In this document: positions 25,684-32,886 of the stretch, piece after piece | Layout: every line of letters begins with the position of its first letter | Position numbering within the stretch: position 1 is the first letter of the stretch | Assembly: GCF_020819555.1 (NCBI RefSeq) | Contig: NZ_JAJHJB010000012.1 | Span: 1-64,000 of the forward strand | Direction of reading: 5' to 3' | Length of the DNA: 64,000 nucleotides | Source: Pelosinus baikalensis | GTDB lineage: Bacteria > Bacillota > Negativicutes > DSM-13327 | Position numbers and translations under genes: made by a program | The notes under the pieces: model-generated | What the model was told of the DNA's origin: nothing | What the model saw: only the letters and a program-made list of their open reading frames with translations | Databases searched by the model: none

Positions 25684-25829
25684 GGATAGCAATCTTCTAT
25701 ATTGGAACGTTTATAGAAAAGAGAGTGAATTTCTCAATTAAATTCGCTCTCTTTTTTCCATATAGTAGACTTTGTAAGCATATATGGGATATATAGTGAA
25801 TCTGCTAGATCTATTGAGGGAGGTGAAAG
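25684..25829. repeat. Duplicated intergenic module, copy A (contains a terminator)
   Basis: About 146 bases, clearly related to 28085-28242: both begin with GGATAGCAA, carry CTTCTATA, the same terminator (here 25717-25757, AAAAGAGAG...CTCTCTTTT), then TTTGTAAGCATATATG, CTAGAT and a TTGARGGAGGTG ribosome-site-like end. In copy B that end serves the patatin gene; here no gene starts after it, so copy A may mark a lost gene. Confidence 0.75.
25717..25757 (+). terminator. Terminator of the rarD operon
   Basis: AAAAGAGAGTGAATT and AATTCGCTCTCTTTT pair almost perfectly (one mismatch) and are followed by a T run. It is part of the duplicated module copy A. Confidence 0.85.
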
Positions 25830-25960
25830 TTCTAACTGCCAGTTTGGTGTCATAATTTGGTCATAGTTTTATTCTATACTAATATAGGTAGAAAATAGGA
25901 TACATAGCGAAAGAGCGTATGAATTTCCTGAAGACCAAATTATTTTGACGAGGTGGTTAC

Positions 25961-26725
25961 ATGATAAAAAAGGTTACGATACTGCTTGCTTTGGTGACTG
26001 TCTTTACTGCTCATGCACTGGCAGCTTCCTCACTTGAGCGGGAAATAAAAAACGACTTAAAGCAGTTTGATGGCCGGGTTGGAGTCTTTGCCCAAAATTT
26101 AAATACTGGTCGTACTATCGAATTTAACCAGGACGAAATATTTCCAACAGCTTCAACTAGTAAATTAGTAGTTGCCTTAGCTACCTACAAATATTTGTAT
26201 CCTCAGGCCGGATCAGCCAAGGCCAGCCAATATGATCAGCAGATAGAGCTGATGATGACGGTGAGTGACAATAACGCATTTCAGGAATTATTAAATGAGA
26301 TGGATACTAATAACCAGGACGTTCTTACTAAGACAGTAAAGGACCTTAAACTGCGCAAGACCCAAATTCATAATAAAGATGCTTTTCAGAAATACCAATA
26401 TCATAGTGTAACAACGCCCTACGAAATGGGAAAAGTATTCGAGAAGATCTATACTGGCAAGTATCTGAATAAAAGCAAAAATGGGCAGTTAAAGGATGAG
26501 TTGGCTAATACGATTTATAACGATGAAATCCCGCGCTACATGCAGACTCCAGTCTTTCATAAAGTTGGTGAACTGGATGAAATACTTTGCGATGTGGGAG
26601 TAATTCAGGATGGTCATGATCCGATTCTGATCAGCTTTTTTACAACTACGGCGGATCATACGTATTCCAGCAATTTTATTGCCAGTGAATCCGCGAAGAT
26701 TTATAATGCCCTGCGGAGAAAATAG
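25961..26725 (+). CDS. Secreted class A beta-lactamase-like serine hydrolase, 254 aa
   Basis: A Sec signal peptide (about 1-22, ending HALAAS) precedes a beta-lactamase2 domain. The catalytic S-x-x-K is STSK in TASTSKL (near 62-68), the SDN motif is complete (MTVSDNNAF), and the KTG triad appears as HKVGE. I cannot find the Glu166 of true class A enzymes, so it may be a peptidoglycan peptidase-like hydrolase and not an antibiotic-resistance enzyme. ATG 25961 follows GAGGTGG. Confidence 0.75.
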   Translation: MIKKVTILLALVTVFTAHALAASSLEREIKNDLKQFDGRVGVFAQNLNTGRTIEFNQDEIFPTASTSKLVVALATYKYLYPQAGSAKASQYDQQIELMMTVSDNNAFQELLNEMDTNNQDVLTKTVKDLKLRKTQIHNKDAFQKYQYHSVTTPYEMGKVFEKIYTGKYLNKSKNGQLKDELANTIYNDEIPRYMQTPVFHKVGELDEILCDVGVIQDGHDPILISFFTTTADHTYSSNFIASESAKIYNALRRK

Positions 26726-26825
26726 CAGCAAGTTTGCCAAGATACTAATTTTGTGATTGACATGATTCCTTGCATAATGCGAGTGGTTTTTCGGGTGCAC
26801 TGTAATTAATAATTTTTGAAATGGA

Positions 26826-26884
26826 ATGCTCTCCTAATGGTAGTAAGTTCTTATACTTGAACTCGTCTACCTTTAGGAGAGCAT
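26826..26884. repeat. Long imperfect hairpin after the beta-lactamase-like gene
   Basis: ATGCTCTCCTAA (26826-26837) pairs with TTAGGAGAGCAT (26873-26884); further in, GGTAG pairs with CTACC and GTTC with GAAC. There is no T run, so it is a structured element or repeat more than a simple terminator. Confidence 0.6.
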
Positions 26885-26974
26885 ATCATTGTAATGCAGC
26901 CTTTCATCGTATTGCAGTATACTAAGATATAATTTAGCGAGTCTACCTAGCTACTGAAGATTTCATATTGGCTG

Positions 26975-27151
26975 CTAATCTTCCGAGTCATTTTGTAAAT
27001 CAGCGGCGGAAAACGTATCAATCCCTACTGTACATTCCATTTCTGCTGTCGAATTTTTCATTGCTTCCTTGGAAAGGAATTTATTACTGGATTCAACCTT
27101 GCCATTGGTACTTTTACCATTCCATTGTTGATATACTTTTTCAATAGGCAA
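26975..27151 (-). CDS. Small hypothetical protein, 58 aa
   Basis: Strong Shine-Dalgarno AAAAGGAGGTG lies 8 bases before a TTG start at 27151; a GTG inside the ribosome site (27160) is less likely. The product LPIEKVYQQWNGKSTNGKVE... is hydrophilic, with no signal peptide or helix-turn-helix. I recognise no family. It stands alone in a 670-base gap. Support is the ribosome site and a frame open over 58 codons. Confidence 0.5.
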   Translation of the reverse strand: MPIEKVYQQWNGKSTNGKVESSNKFLSKEAMKNSTAEMECTVGIDTFSAADLQNDSED

Positions 27152-27402
27152 ATGATACACCTCCTTTTATTCAACGATTGACAATAGTTTTCCCAACTTT
27201 AAAAATGATAATCATGGTAATGTTTTTACAGCAATATAAAGCTACTACAAGTGCGTGTTTATGTTAACGTTGTGAGAGAGTTTGCAGGAGTTTTGTTTTA
27301 TAATGTTAAATAAAGTAGAATAGGATTATGATAATGAAGAATTTTGGCTGGGTTGTGTGGCTAATTTATCGGAGATTATACTAGGAAAATGGGGGAAAGT
27401 TG
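27152..27402. other. Divergent intergenic region
   Basis: AT-rich, no reading frame of note. It must hold promoters for the 58-aa gene (minus) and the HAD gene (plus), but I cannot pick boxes with confidence. Confidence 0.4.
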
Positions 27403-28092
27403 ATGTCTAAAAAGTACTCGGGAGTAATTTTTGATTTTAATGGAACGTTGTTTTGGGATACTGATAAGCAAACCAGTGCCTGGATTGCTATGGCTGAAAA
27501 ATTGAGAGGATACCCAGTTAGCGATCATGAAATGGCTACTTTTGTTTTAGGCAGACCTAACAAAGTTACAATGTCATATTTAGCTGGTAAGCAGCTTTCC
27601 GATGAAGAAGGAGAAGCGCTAAGTCAGGAAAAAGAAGTGATATATCGTGACTTATGCCGTAAAGATGCTGATCATGTTAAATTGGCACCGGGCGCCATTA
27701 ATTTACTTGATTATTTGATTGAGAATCATATTGCCTGCACGATTGCTACTGGGTCAGAAATTAATAATGTTAATTTCTACTTTGAGGTATTTCAGCTAGA
27801 AAAGTGGTTTGATTTTGACAAAGTGGTATATGATGATGGCTTGCTTCCAGGAAAACCATTTCCTGAAATTTATTTAAAGTCGGCTCAAAATCTAGGATTG
27901 TCTCCAGAACAATGCATTGTTTTTGAAGATGCAGATGCAGGCATTGAAGCAGCTAGGCGAGCTAATATTGGTCAAATTATAGCCATCGGCCCTCAGGAAG
28001 CACATAATCGACTACGACAGCTGGAGGGTGTGGATATGGTTATTGGTGAATTTACTGACTTTGCTAAAAAGAGTTTTTTGACAGTAGGATAG
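27403..28092 (+). CDS. HAD-superfamily phosphatase (beta-phosphoglucomutase-like), 229 aa
   Basis: Motif I is VIFDFNGTLFWD: the nucleophile Asp is present but the usual second Asp (general acid) is Asn. Motif II is IATGSE, motif III Lys lies in GLLPGKPFPEIYLKSA, and motif IV is VFEDADAGIEAARRAN. A helical cap (about 20-90) makes it a subclass I enzyme of the PGMB/phosphonatase kind. D-x-N variants exist among related phosphatases; the substrate is unknown. ATG 27403 follows GGGGGAAAG. Confidence 0.8.
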   Translation: MSKKYSGVIFDFNGTLFWDTDKQTSAWIAMAEKLRGYPVSDHEMATFVLGRPNKVTMSYLAGKQLSDEEGEALSQEKEVIYRDLCRKDADHVKLAPGAINLLDYLIENHIACTIATGSEINNVNFYFEVFQLEKWFDFDKVVYDDGLLPGKPFPEIYLKSAQNLGLSPEQCIVFEDADAGIEAARRANIGQIIAIGPQEAHNRLRQLEGVDMVIGEFTDFAKKSFLTVG

Positions 28093-28242
28093 CAAGTATT
28101 CTTCTATAGCGGCACTTGTTACAGAAAAGAGAGCGAATTCTCAATTGAATTCGCTCTCTTTTTTTTAGATATAATCGACTGAAATTTGTAAGCATATATG
28201 ATCAATCCATTTAATATGCTAGATATATTGAAGGAGGTGTTG
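28085..28242. repeat. Duplicated intergenic module, copy B (terminator plus patatin leader)
   Basis: Partner of 25684-25829. It starts at the stop of the HAD gene with GGATAGCAAG, contains the terminator 28125-28166, then TTTGTAAGCATATATGAT, TGCTAGATATATTGAAGGAGGTG. The last bases are the ribosome binding site of the patatin gene. Confidence 0.75.
28125..28166 (+). terminator. Terminator of the HAD gene
   Basis: AAAAGAGAGCGAATTC pairs perfectly with GAATTCGCTCTCTTTT around TCAATT, followed by four more T. It is nearly the same as the terminator at 25717-25757. Confidence 0.92.
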
Positions 28243-28244
28243 TT

Positions 28245-29273
28245 TTGGATTATCCGTTCCGCAATTTTATTTTTGAAGGGGGAGGAGTGAAGGGAATCGC
28301 GTATATTGGAGCTCTTAAAGTATTGCAGGAGAGAGGGATCTTGCCGAAAATTGAACGTATTGGTGGTACATCAGCAGGTGCCATCATGGGTCTGCTGATC
28401 GGTTTGAATTTTAGCTTCAAAGAAATTGAAGATATTTTACTAAATTTGGATTTTACGAGATTCCTAGATGATTCTTTTGGAGTAGTGCTTGATACGACTA
28501 GGTTATTTAAAGAATTCGGCTGGTACAAAGGAGACTATTTTCGAAATTGGATAGGTGATCTGATTCAGTTAAAGACTGGAAATCCTGATGCCACTTTTAA
28601 GGAGATCTTTGAAACAGGAAAAGAACTAGGAGTTAAAGATATGTTTTTTATTGGTACGAATCTTTCTACCAGGCGCTCTGAAGTCTTCTCCATGGAACAT
28701 ACTCCTGATCTTTGTATAGCAGATGCTGTCCGTATATCGATGTCGATCCCATTGCTCTTTGCAGCAAAAAGAGGTGAGCACAATGATGTATACGTAGATG
28801 GTGGAGTTCTTGATAATTATCCCATTAAATTATTCGATAGAGAAAAATATGTCCATGAGTATTCTAGTGAACCGGAATATTATAAGAAACTTAATGAGCA
28901 ATTAAAACAAAATGATGAAGCTGCAGGCCTCTATGTATTTAATAAAGAGACTCTCGGATTTCGTTTGGATTCTGGTCGTGAGATTGCTATGTTTTACGAG
29001 CTGGTTGATCCTGCAAGAAAAGAAATAAAAGATTTGATTGAGTTTACAAAAAGTCTTGTTGATATTTATATGGAGAGTCAACAAAATCAGCACCTGCATA
29101 GTGATGATTGGCATAGAACGATTTATATCAATACACTGCATGTGAAAACGACTGAATTCCATTTAAGTGATGAAAAGAAGAATGCTCTCATTCAGTCTGG
29201 ACGTGAATGTGCAGAACGTTATTTTGAATGGTATGATGATCCAGCGAACACGGTACATAATCGCCCAATATAA
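28245..29273 (+). CDS. Patatin-like phospholipase, 342 aa
   Basis: The oxyanion-hole motif is EGGGVKGIAYIGAL, the nucleophile elbow GGTSAGAI (Ser near 44) and the catalytic Asp lies in VDGGVLDNYP (near 185): a complete Ser-Asp dyad. Such enzymes release fatty acids from phospholipids in the cytoplasm or at the membrane. No signal peptide. Start TTG 28245 is 5 bases after AAGGAGGTG. Length is normal for the RssA/YjjU-like group. Confidence 0.88.
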   Translation: MDYPFRNFIFEGGGVKGIAYIGALKVLQERGILPKIERIGGTSAGAIMGLLIGLNFSFKEIEDILLNLDFTRFLDDSFGVVLDTTRLFKEFGWYKGDYFRNWIGDLIQLKTGNPDATFKEIFETGKELGVKDMFFIGTNLSTRRSEVFSMEHTPDLCIADAVRISMSIPLLFAAKRGEHNDVYVDGGVLDNYPIKLFDREKYVHEYSSEPEYYKKLNEQLKQNDEAAGLYVFNKETLGFRLDSGREIAMFYELVDPARKEIKDLIEFTKSLVDIYMESQQNQHLHSDDWHRTIYINTLHVKTTEFHLSDEKKNALIQSGRECAERYFEWYDDPANTVHNRPI

Positions 29274-29449
29274 GTAAAACAGACGATGCCAAAAGACTTG
29301 GCTAAAAAAATACCCTAACAATTGAGAGGATGCCTATTAGGGATATCTTCTCAGTGTTGGGTGATACCCCCCTTCTTTTTATTTTTTTTGCATAAGTAGT
29401 TAATAATAAAGAACTAGGGTTATAATAATAAAAAAATGGGGGTGTATGT

Positions 29450-30475
29450 ATGTCTAACATCAGCCATATCCGTTTAACCTCTGCAGAAATTGCAATTATG
29501 TGGAGTCAATATCAAAGTGATAGTTTAGCAAAGTGTGTATTGAAATACTTTTTAGCAAAGGTTGAGGACGAAGAAATTCGTCCATTGCTGGAGTTTGCTC
29601 TATCTTTATCGCAAAATCATGTCGCATGGATCCGCAGTACGTACCAAAAAGAGGAGTTTGCTAGTCCTGTAGGATTTACGAATGAAGATGTAAATACCAA
29701 TGCGGAAAAACTGTTTGATGACATTTTCACATTGCATTATCTCAATAATATGTCTCGAGTGGGGCTGGCTGCTTATGGATTAGCGTTAAGCACAGCCTCT
29801 CGTCAGGATATAAGAGAATTTTACATTCAGACACTGCATGAGTCGATAGAGCTTAACGAAAGAGTCGTTAAGCTGATGTTAGAAAAGGGGATTTATGCTA
29901 GGTCTCCATATATTCCAGCCAATAAGCATGTGGAGTTTGCAAAGCAGCAAGCTTTTTTAGGTAATGTATTTAAAGAAAGCCGCCCTTTGACAGCTGTAGA
30001 GATTATGCATGTCTTTATGAACATTCAAACTAATATTATGGGAAAAGCAATGATAACAGGTTTTTGGCAAACAGCCTCTTCGCCTGATATTCGGTCTCAT
30101 TTTCTAAGAGGTAAAGAAATTGCGCAAAAACACATCGAAATATTTACAAAGAGACTGGAGGCAGATGATCTGACTGGAGGATCATCTATGGAACCTTTAA
30201 TTACGACAGTAACGCAGTCGCCTTTTTCGGAAAAATTAATGTTATTTCATATTTCAGCCTTAATACAGATGGGCATAGGTAATTATGGCGTAGCGATTTC
30301 GACAAGCCAATGTTATGATTTGGCAATTGATTATACTAGATTAATGGCAGAAATTGCTCTTTACGCAGAGGATGGAGCAAACCTAATGATTAAATATGGA
30401 TGGCTTGAGGAACCGCCACAAGCAGTAGATCGTCAGATGCTGGTTGAAAATCAAAATATGGAGATTTTTAGCTGA
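29450..30475 (+). CDS. DUF3231-family protein (two four-helix repeats), 341 aa
   Basis: Two related halves can be seen: LTSAEIAIMWSQYQSDSL near the start and LTAVEIMHVFMNIQTNIM at about 180, each leading into a predicted helical bundle. This tandem pattern is that of DUF3231, common in spore-forming Firmicutes and of unknown function. ATG 29450 follows GGGGGTGT. The superoxide dismutase gene comes 78 bases later in the same direction, so the two may be expressed together. Confidence 0.75.
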   Translation: MSNISHIRLTSAEIAIMWSQYQSDSLAKCVLKYFLAKVEDEEIRPLLEFALSLSQNHVAWIRSTYQKEEFASPVGFTNEDVNTNAEKLFDDIFTLHYLNNMSRVGLAAYGLALSTASRQDIREFYIQTLHESIELNERVVKLMLEKGIYARSPYIPANKHVEFAKQQAFLGNVFKESRPLTAVEIMHVFMNIQTNIMGKAMITGFWQTASSPDIRSHFLRGKEIAQKHIEIFTKRLEADDLTGGSSMEPLITTVTQSPFSEKLMLFHISALIQMGIGNYGVAISTSQCYDLAIDYTRLMAEIALYAEDGANLMIKYGWLEEPPQAVDRQMLVENQNMEIFS

Positions 30476-30553
30476 TTTTTGTCACCCCCCTCTCGTTGTA
30501 GAAATATAATACGACACAGCGGTAAGAGATTGAGTGGGGAGGTTGAAAAAATC

Positions 30554-31228
30554 GTGTCTGACACAGATTTGCGTGCGTATACTCCAGCGGGGAAACATAA
30601 GCTGCCCCCATTGCCCTATCCATATGATGCCTTAGAGCCAATTATTAGCTCCACAACACTTCGGTATCATCATGATCATCATCACAAGTCCTATGTAGAT
30701 GGTCTTAATAGGGCTGAATTAGCTTTGGTAGATGCAAGAAAGAAAGAAAATTTTACATTTATAAAATATTGGGAAAATGAGTTGGCGTTTAACGGTTCTG
30801 GACATATCTTGCATAGTGTTTACTGGACGATTATGGCACCGCAAGGGTTTGAAAGTGAGCCGGGACGATGTACGGTCAAAGAAATTAATAAATACTTTGG
30901 CAGCTTTGATGCTTTTCTGGATCAGTTTGTCAATGCAGCTATTAAAGTAGAGGCATCTGGCTGGGGAATACTCGTGTGGAATCCAGCATGGAGCCACCTG
31001 GAGATTCTTACTGCAGAAAAGCATCAAAATCTTACTCAATGGGGATCAATTCCTATCTTAGTAATCGATGTATGGGAGCACGCATATTATCTTGATTATC
31101 AATATAACCGTGAGGAATATGTGAAAGAATGGTTAAAATTAATTAATTGGTATGAAGTTGAGAATCGTCTTAGATTGGCAATGGAAGGGGAACTCCCTTT
31201 AGTGATAGGAGAGCGTGATTCGGAATAG
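30554..31228 (+). CDS. Iron/manganese superoxide dismutase, 224 aa
   Basis: Metal ligands fit the Fe/Mn family: His in LRYHHDHHHKSYVDGLN, His in GHILHSVYW, and Asp/His in VIDVWEHAYYLDYQ. It turns superoxide into peroxide and oxygen. GTG 30554 is chosen because GGGGAGG lies upstream and the protein then begins near the family's normal N terminus (PPLPYPYDALEP); the frame extends to 30479 without a ribosome site. Iron or manganese preference is not decided by the sequence. Confidence 0.92.
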   Translation: MSDTDLRAYTPAGKHKLPPLPYPYDALEPIISSTTLRYHHDHHHKSYVDGLNRAELALVDARKKENFTFIKYWENELAFNGSGHILHSVYWTIMAPQGFESEPGRCTVKEINKYFGSFDAFLDQFVNAAIKVEASGWGILVWNPAWSHLEILTAEKHQNLTQWGSIPILVIDVWEHAYYLDYQYNREEYVKEWLKLINWYEVENRLRLAMEGELPLVIGERDSE

Positions 31229-31241
31229 TATGCATAGGACG

Positions 31242-31282
31242 ATATTGAAAAGGCTGTCTAGATCAGACAGCCTTTTCAATAT
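31242..31282. terminator. Terminator of the superoxide dismutase gene, 18-bp perfect stem
   Basis: ATATTGAAAAGGCTGTCT (31242-31259) and AGACAGCCTTTTCAATAT (31265-31282) pair perfectly around AGATC. The A/T runs inside the stem allow use from both sides; the minus-strand 80-aa gene ends 20 bases on. Confidence 0.9.
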
Positions 31283-31301
31283 ATAGGAAAAAGATGTTAT
31301 C

Positions 31302-31544
31302 TTACGAAAGTTCTCCTCTAAGACGAGCTAACTCAGCTTGATCTTCGCAATAATACCACCTGATGGAGTTTCCGACAACACATTGCATAGCGTCCATCTT
31401 TCCAGCTAATGCAAGTTCTTTCATCTTTTTTATGTTAAATCCATTAGCAGAAAAATAATTGGTGGGAATAAAGCCTCGGTTCACTAGTCTTTTACGATAT
31501 TGCTCGAAATCTCTAGAGTCCATATTAATTCGCCATATTGCCAT
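31302..31544 (-). CDS. Conserved-looking small hypothetical protein, 80 aa
   Basis: MAIWRINMDSRDFEQYRKRL starts at ATG 31544, 8 bases after TTGGAG; an ATG two codons earlier (31550) is too close to that site. It contains a central WYYCEDQAELARLRGEL-like end and no membrane segment. Single-gene unit between two terminators. I do not recognise a family. Confidence 0.6.
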   Translation of the reverse strand: MAIWRINMDSRDFEQYRKRLVNRGFIPTNYFSANGFNIKKMKELALAGKMDAMQCVVGNSIRWYYCEDQAELARLRGELS

Positions 31545-31675
31545 ATACATTACTCCAATCTTTTTCTAATTTTACAATTTTCAACTAATTTATTACAATA
31601 ATTATATCATAATGTGCTTTTTAACCAATTGCCTCTATCGAAAGATAGAGAAATGTAAAAAATAAGTAAATTTCA

Positions 31676-31682
31676 TGTCGAA
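31676..31682 (+). promoter_or_regulatory. Candidate Spo0A box before the Spo0E-like gene
   Basis: TGTCGAA followed by AAA matches the 0A-box core (TGNCGAA). It lies 58 bases before the start of a Spo0E-family gene, where feedback by Spo0A would make sense. A GAAA-looped hairpin (CTCTATC/GATAGAG, 31633-31650) stands just upstream. Confidence 0.5.
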
Positions 31683-31739
31683 AAATAAACATTTTCCCTC
31701 ACTTTCTTGATAAATTTAACAAGGAAAGGGGGGATAAAG

Positions 31740-31907
31740 ATGAGAATTGGTGAAATAGTTGAAAAAATTGAATTAACACGCCGGCAATTAAATGAGATGG
31801 GAGGAAGACAATGCCTGGTAGACGCAGAAGTCATTAAAATAAGCCAGCAATTAGATGATTTAATTATTATCTACCAGAGACTATTAAGCCAAAGAGAAAG
31901 TAAGTAA
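31740..31907 (+). CDS. Spo0E-like sporulation regulatory phosphatase, 55 aa
   Basis: The short two-helix protein carries the family signature SQQLDDLIIIYQ near its C terminus (S-x-x-L-D). Spo0E-type phosphatases remove phosphate from Spo0A-P and delay sporulation. ATG 31740 has AAAGGGGGGATAAAG before it. The small size is normal. A 0A box lies upstream. Confidence 0.85.
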   Translation: MRIGEIVEKIELTRRQLNEMGGRQCLVDAEVIKISQQLDDLIIIYQRLLSQRESK

Positions 31908-31913
31908 GATCAA

Positions 31914-31957
31914 AATAAGTGGAGAAAGCCATATTAGGCTTTCTCCACTTATTTTTT
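31914..31957. terminator. Terminator after the Spo0E-like gene
   Basis: AATAAGTGGAGAAAGCC pairs perfectly with GGCTTTCTCCACTTATT around ATATTA, then TTTT. It sits between convergent genes and can serve both. Confidence 0.92.
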
Positions 31958-31976
31958 GATCACGTGGAGCATTCTG

Positions 31977-32123
31977 TCATGGTAACGTTCTGTTGATGAA
32001 TTCTATGTCAGGATAAAGGGTAGGAACGGTTTGTTTTGTTTTTGGATCGCTGGATTCAACGGAAGGTTCGCTGGTTTGTTCTTTTTCCTGCTCATTCATA
32101 GAGGGGCTTTTAGGTTCTTCCAT
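31977..32123 (-). CDS. Small acidic hypothetical protein, 48 aa
   Basis: An ideal AAAGGAGGT lies 8 bases before ATG 32123. The 48 residues (MEEPKSPSMNEQEKEQTSEP...) are rich in Glu, Ser, Pro and Lys, so probably disordered, and end YPDIEFINRTLP. Too short for usual gene finders but the ribosome site is excellent. No family recognised; small disordered proteins of this kind are frequent among spore genes. Confidence 0.6.
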   Translation of the reverse strand: MEEPKSPSMNEQEKEQTSEPSVESSDPKTKQTVPTLYPDIEFINRTLP

Positions 32124-32312
32124 AGTATTGTACCTCCTTTAGTGTTCATATAGATTATTTTTAGTAAACTATTTATATTTGTTTTCATTGATAGCGTTTC
32201 ATTATATTCCGTATTATAACCATTTTTTTTAGAAATACAAAAGAACACTAAACAGTTCTGCGTATGTGCCGTGGATAGTACGATAAGTGCTATAATATGG
32301 ATTGGAATCTAT

Positions 32313-32523
32313 ATGTTGTACAAATTTTATCGAAGTATTTATGGAGAAGTTGTAGGGGCATTGCCCTTAAATGGGGGAGCCTATAATGCATTATTTACAA
32401 ACCATGTGGCATAATCTACCGATTATACCTGCTACAGGTGCATTGTTAGCTGTCTTGGCTGGCTGGTCTGATGGCCTTGCTCACCACCAAGGGGTGAGTT
32501 CAAATATAGTTCCGCTGAATTAG
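32313..32523 (+). pseudogene. Relic of an APC-family amino acid permease
   Basis: Frame 1 from 32313 reads YRSIYGEVVGALPLNGGAYN, the conserved entry segment of a large APC permease group, and stops at 32400 soon after. Another frame from 32385 continues with AMHYLQTMWHNLPIIPAT and ALLAVLAGW, a later segment of the same kind of protein. The two meet at TATAATGCA, as if an internal deletion joined them, and the rest of the gene is gone. It is not a piece of the intact permease at 36733. Confidence 0.7.
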
Positions 32524-32549
32524 GCGGTGTACGGTTGATTATATGACTA

Positions 32550-32578
32550 TTGACATTATAAAAATCAGGACGTATACT
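32550..32578 (+). promoter_or_regulatory. Sigma-A promoter of ileS
   Basis: TTGACA (32550-32555) and TATACT (32573-32578) with 17 bases between. It lies directly upstream of the T-box leader. Confidence 0.85.
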
Positions 32579-32584
32579 CTTAGT

Positions 32585-32842
32585 AAGATTTTAATAGAGA
32601 TATCTAAAAAGCTATGATCAGGAAGAGTATTCATGATTTTGAATGTACAGAGAGTAGGGAGTGCTGAGAACCTGCCAGGATAATCGGAAGAAAATCACCT
32701 GAGAGCTGATGACTGAACCTTCTAGTAAGTCAATTCGTAATCCTGCGTTAAAGGATAGGGTATGGTAGTATCTGAATGAATTGTTATAAGGTGGTATAAC
32801 GAAGGTGAAACTTCGTCCTGAGCAGGGCGGAGTTTTTTTTAT
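32585..32842 (+). promoter_or_regulatory. ileS leader: T-box leader of ileS
   Basis: Hallmarks in order: GGAAGAGTA (32631-32639 area), the GA-rich AGAGAGTAGGG, GCTGAGAACCTG and CACCTGAGAGC of the distal stem, CTGAACC..AGTAAG of the specifier region, and the T-box AAGGTGGTATAACG (32788-32802). UGGU in it would pair with an ACCA tRNA end, as tRNA-Ile has. The terminator is AAACTTCGTCCT with AGGGCGGAGTTT and eight T (32808-32842). Uncharged tRNA would favour read-through into ileS. I could not place an AUC specifier codon. Confidence 0.85.
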
Positions 32843-32886
32843 TACAGAGGAAAGTAGTAAGTATATTGATAAAAGGAGTTTTTACT

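Noticed and set aside
25961..26725. Antibiotic-resistance beta-lactamase
   Set aside because: The active-site serine and SDN are present but I cannot find the Glu166 region of true class A enzymes, so only a related hydrolase is called.
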